Positions 61,200 through 64,000 of a stretch of DNA of 64,000 bases are shown here, in pieces. The notes under the pieces were generated by a model. It ran no database searches, was not told the origin of the DNA, and was given only the letters and a program-made list of their open reading frames with translations. Position numbers and translations under genes: made by a program. The number at the start of each line of letters is the position of its first letter. Position 1 is the first letter of the stretch. The stretch is from the NCBI GenBank assembly GCA_964412455.1, contig CAYPOT010000006.1, forward strand, positions 1 through 64,000. Direction: 5' to 3'. The DNA comes from JAAXXJ01 sp964412455 (GTDB taxonomy: Bacteria; Nitrospirota; UBA9217).

Positions 61200-62254
61200 C
61201 GGTCGCTCGGCCTCCTCATTGCAAGACCTACGGCGATGGCGGCAAGCGGCGCCGCATCGCTTATGAATCCCGCATCAAAGAACTTTGGATCGACCTTGAT
61301 GTTCTTGAATGGATTGATGATGTCCACCGGGATCTCAAGCCGTTCGGACAGGACCCTGGTGAATTTCGAGATCTTGGCACAACCGCCGGAAAGGAGCACC
61401 CGGGAAACCTTGTCGCTTCCGGTGGTAGACCGAAAGAAGTCAAAAGACCTCTGGATCTCGCCCACAATGTCTTCGGTCACGGTTGCGATGATGCCGTTCA
61501 GCTGGTCCATGTCGGCCCCATCCACGCCCTCGCCGCGCTTGATTTTCTCTGCGTCATCATAACTAAGGCCGGCGTCCCGCTGCAGCGCTTCAGTGTAGCG
61601 ATTACCGCCCACCGTTATATCGCGGGTAAAGATGGAAACGCCGTCACGCAGGATGTTAATGTTCATCACCGACGCGCCGATGTTGAGCAGTGCCGTGATC
61701 CCCGCCTCCACGTCATAGTTCAGTTCGCACATGTTTGCGAGGGCGAAGGCGTCCACGTCCACAACGACGGGTTCGAGGCCCGCATCCTTCACCAGGTTAA
61801 CATAATCGTTGATCTTGTCTTTCTTCACGGCGACCAGAAGCACGTCGGCCTGCCCTTCTGATGCGCCGGGACCCAGTTTCTGGAAGTCGACGTTCACATC
61901 GTCGATGGAGAAGGGAATGTACTGCTCCGCCTCCCACTTGATGGACTCCGCAAGCTCTTCGTCGGTCATATCCGCGATCGAGATGCGCTTGATGATGACC
62001 GAACTGCCCGACACCGACAGGACGACTTCCTTGGTCTTGATCTTCTGGGCAGCCAGGAGCTCCTTGATCGCCTCGGACACGCGGTTCGCGTCCATCACCG
62101 CGCCCTCGACGATCACCTCTGCCGGCAGAGGGACCATCCCGAACTTGGCCAGACTGTAGCTCTTTCCGGAACCCTTCAGTTGCACCAGTTTGATGAAGGT
62201 GGATCCGATGTCGAGGGCGACTGGTTCTATTTTTCTGGAAAACAGCATGCTCAC
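61196..62254 (-). CDS. pilM: Pilus assembly ATPase-like protein PilM
   Basis: A 352-residue cytoplasmic actin-like protein: LDIGSTFIKLVQLKGSGKSY, KEVVLSVSGSSVIIKRISIA, WEAEQYIPFSIDDVNVDFQK, ALLNIGASVMNINILRDGVS and LLSGGCAKISKFTRVLSERL. It binds PilN and links the platform to cytoplasmic ATPases. It opens the pilMNOPQ operon. Confidence 0.93.
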   Translation of the reverse strand: MSMLFSRKIEPVALDIGSTFIKLVQLKGSGKSYSLAKFGMVPLPAEVIVEGAVMDANRVSEAIKELLAAQKIKTKEVVLSVSGSSVIIKRISIADMTDEELAESIKWEAEQYIPFSIDDVNVDFQKLGPGASEGQADVLLVAVKKDKINDYVNLVKDAGLEPVVVDVDAFALANMCELNYDVEAGITALLNIGASVMNINILRDGVSIFTRDITVGGNRYTEALQRDAGLSYDDAEKIKRGEGVDGADMDQLNGIIATVTEDIVGEIQRSFDFFRSTTGSDKVSRVLLSGGCAKISKFTRVLSERLEIPVDIINPFKNIKVDPKFFDAGFISDAAPLAAIAVGLAMRRPSDR

Positions 62255-62282
62255 CCCGGAAGCGGTAATCCCGCTAAGATGA

Positions 62283-62483
62283 TCATCCGGCGCTCTTGCC
62301 CCGGATGATCTTTTCGATCACTTTCAGATTATTCTCGTTGTACACTCGCCAGCCGCGCCAGTCCCGTCCGACACCCGACAGCAATCCCTCGCTCTCCCAA
62401 CGAAACAGGGTCGCCCGTGAAATATCGAACCGGTCACAAATCTCTTTCGTTTTATAGATTCTCGGGTTTTTGCGTTTGACCAT
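62283..62483 (-). CDS. MerR-like small DNA-binding protein
   Basis: A 66-residue helix-turn-helix protein: IYKTKEICDRFDISRATLFR, WESEGLLSGVGRDWRGWRVY and NENNLKVIEKIIRGKSAG. It is just the winged-helix DNA-binding unit of MerR-type proteins, without a sensor domain. It lies 28 bp upstream of pilM on the same strand, so it is a likely regulator of the pil operon. ATG 62483 follows GAGAGGCTGC. A palindrome at 62511-62531 is its probable operator. Confidence 0.7.
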   Translation of the reverse strand: MVKRKNPRIYKTKEICDRFDISRATLFRWESEGLLSGVGRDWRGWRVYNENNLKVIEKIIRGKSAG

Positions 62484-62510
62484 TGCAGCCTCTCTGACCC
62501 TATTAATAGT

Positions 62511-62531
62511 ACTATACATATTAAGTATAGT
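62511..62531. promoter_or_regulatory. Palindromic operator upstream of the MerR-like gene
   Basis: ACTATAC-ATATTAA-GTATAGT is a perfect 7-7-7 inverted repeat 28 bp ahead of the MerR-like start, in an AT-rich tract with further TATAGT/CTATTAATAG words. Its size suits a small MerR-type dimer. Confidence 0.6.
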
Positions 62532-62985
62532 TACTATGATAGCGTGTCTAATTTTATTGTCAAGAATAAACTTTAAAATATATTACTATTTTCAATGACA
62601 TACAGCATCTAGTGTTCCGTTTATGAAAAAATACAACATATACGGTCCGTTTGGTGAATAAAATACAGAACATATTCTCACGATTGTGCGTTACAGCGAC
62701 ATTTTTTCAATTTTTGGCACTTCCGACGAGGCTGCCTCGCCGTTCCCGCGTACGGTCGATCTCGCCGCGCGATCATGCTTGTCAGAAAAACCGTTGTGCG
62801 GCGAGTTAATGTATGTCACTTGCCCAGATTCTCACCAGGAGATACGTTGCGATGATCTTTTTCGCTGCCTTTTTCAGCAGAGAACAACAGGACCGCTGGA
62901 TAACGACGTTAGACAACTGCGCTGGACGGTTCCGGGAAAGAAAGAACGATGCGGGAAATAATACTGTGGGATTTAATCAGCGCTC
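62532..62985. other. Gene-poor stretch
   Basis: About 450 bp with no convincing gene. Frames on the plus strand (from 62686 and 62813) are irregular and lack ribosome binding sites. Confidence 0.5.
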
Positions 62986-63025
62986 CAGAAAAAAGGAAAG
63001 CCGGCAGATGCTGTCTGCCGGCTTT
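62986..63025 (-). terminator. Rho-independent terminator of the CO dehydrogenase gene
   Basis: AAAGCCGGCAG / CTGCCGGCTTT forms an 11-bp stem with a 7-nt loop, followed on the minus strand by TTTCCTTTTTT. It lies about 45 bp beyond the CO dehydrogenase stop. Confidence 0.75.
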
Positions 63026-63069
63026 GAATTTCTGGTCTGTACGGTGAAAATGACGGAAAAAACCGCCGC

Positions 63070-64000
63070 CTACACGTCCACGCCGTGCGGGGTGGCAAAG
63101 GTGCCGCCGCGCCGCGCCTTCATGTCAAGCAGCACGCGCTCGGTGCCGAAGGCGCCCGGCTCGTACTTCCGGATCTTCAGCTTCTCGCGGGCGGCGTCGA
63201 TGAGCTTAAGGGCGAGTTCAAGCATCTTGCCGGGGTCTTCCTCGAAATAGAAGCCGGCGGTGACAATATCCGCCCACTTGTTCTCCATGATGTCCTTCAG
63301 CGTCTTGCTGGCGCTCACCGGGGAGCCCGCGCCGAAGATGATCGGCACGCCGGAGGCCGCGAAGTAGGTGCCGATGGCAATGGCCTTCTCGCTCATCCAC
63401 TCGGGGGCGATGCCCACCGCAGGGAGCCCGCCGATGTCGTCTCCCAGGCCGCCCTCTTCGGCTATGTGGGATGCGATGGTCAGGATGCGGGAGTTGTCCA
63501 CGCACGAGCCCAGGTGGAGGATGGGCGGGATGCCGATGGCCTCGCAGACCTGGCGGAGACCGGGTCCCGCGTTCTCCAGGGCATTCTCCGGCGTCATATA
63601 GCCGGCCTTTGCCGAGGCGTGGGCCGAGCAGCCTGTCTGGACCACGAGCACATCGTTCTTGATGAACTCGCGGGACAGGAAGTTGTGGATGCTGTCCTGG
63701 CAGATCCGCGGATTGTTGCAGCCGGCGAGGCCCACGATGCCCCGGATGCGGCCGGAAATGATGGCGTCGTTCAGCGGTCGGTAGGAGCCTCGATACTGGC
63801 CGCCCTGCATGTACTCGATATACTCGTCCGAGAACCCGGCCACCATGTTGGCCGGCTGAACCTTGACCGGCGTGGTCAGTTCCTTCTTGCGATTCGGGAA
63901 GTTGTCGATGGCGATCTTCAGGACCTTCTTGGCGATATCCATGGCGTGGTGCTCGTCGTACTGGATGTGGGTCGCGTCCACCATCTTGCCCTTGAGCGTC
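63070..64000 (-). CDS. cooS: Anaerobic carbon monoxide dehydrogenase, C-terminal part
   Basis: The last 310 or so residues of a Ni-Fe-S CO dehydrogenase catalytic subunit; the frame runs off the window edge, so the start is not seen. Conserved cysteines of the C-cluster are visible in GLAGCNNPR, VVQTGCSAHASAKAG and LHLGSCVDNSRI, with FSDEYIEYMQGGQYRGSYRP upstream. The enzyme oxidises CO or reduces CO2; whether it belongs to an acetyl-CoA synthase operon cannot be told from this end. A strong terminator follows the gene. Confidence 0.93.
   Translation of the reverse strand, partial: TLKGKMVDATHIQYDEHHAMDIAKKVLKIAIDNFPNRKKELTTPVKVQPANMVAGFSDEYIEYMQGGQYRGSYRPLNDAIISGRIRGIVGLAGCNNPRICQDSIHNFLSREFIKNDVLVVQTGCSAHASAKAGYMTPENALENAGPGLRQVCEAIGIPPILHLGSCVDNSRILTIASHIAEEGGLGDDIGGLPAVGIAPEWMSEKAIAIGTYFAASGVPIIFGAGSPVSASKTLKDIMENKWADIVTAGFYFEEDPGKMLELALKLIDAAREKLKIRKYEPGAFGTERVLLDMKARRGGTFATPHGVDV

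Noticed and set aside
62686..63250. Two overlapping plus-strand frames upstream of the CO dehydrogenase terminator
   Set aside because: Low coding quality; one overlaps the CO dehydrogenase gene and the terminator.

Overview
The window reads as a chromosomal segment of a GC-rich, probably anaerobic or facultative Gram-negative bacterium of the Desulfobacterota/Nitrospirota type. This rests on gene content only: an AMIN-domain PilQ secretin with a full pilMNOPQ operon, a b558-type SdhCAB complex, GTP-dependent PEP carboxykinase, an ACT-domain malic enzyme, a LivKHMGF importer, a dnaJ-hspR-clpB heat-shock block and the end of an anaerobic Ni-Fe CO dehydrogenase gene. No rRNA or tRNA gene was seen, so the placement is inference.

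Region 1 (1-13.5 kb) looks acquired and partly decayed. It holds a frameshifted gene, a probable group II intron 5' fragment, a transposase N-terminal fragment, three tandem copies of an HMA-like domain that has lost its CxxC (one fused to a membrane anchor, one to a P-type ATPase, one broken), a DUF6496 protein, the two ends of a broken FMN reductase around an Aas-like acyltransferase/acyl-ACP synthetase, small stress-type proteins, a ceramidase-like membrane protein, a repeat field and a HigBA-like toxin-antitoxin pair.

Region 2 (13.6-26.8 kb) is a central-carbon block: acetolactate-synthase-like enzyme, semialdehyde dehydrogenase, citrate synthase, CoA-binding protein, aconitase, Cpn10-like protein, Aat, rubredoxin-like protein, malic enzyme and fumarase. 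Its intergenic gaps are packed with inverted repeats and heptamer-like iterations.

Region 3 (26.8-33.6 kb) is a small defence-like island: a VapBC-type pair, then a tightly packed minus-strand operon of MNT nucleotidyltransferase, HEPN protein, TPR-zincin protein and PLD-SNF2 helicase. I recognise no named system with this composition. It is the best candidate here for an undescribed system. The helicase gene appears cut short by a repeat element.

Region 4 (33.7-51.7 kb) carries sdhCAB, livKHMGF, a CBS-ACT protein, PEP carboxykinase, a GAF-GGDEF protein and the clpB-hspR-dnaJ block, with a HspR-type operator overlapping the dnaJ promoter. Region 5 (52-62.5 kb) holds two lipoproteins (one a large Ig-like adhesin type) and pilMNOPQ, with a second MNT-HEPN pair lodged between two copies of the pilQ 3' end. 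The window ends inside the CO dehydrogenase gene.
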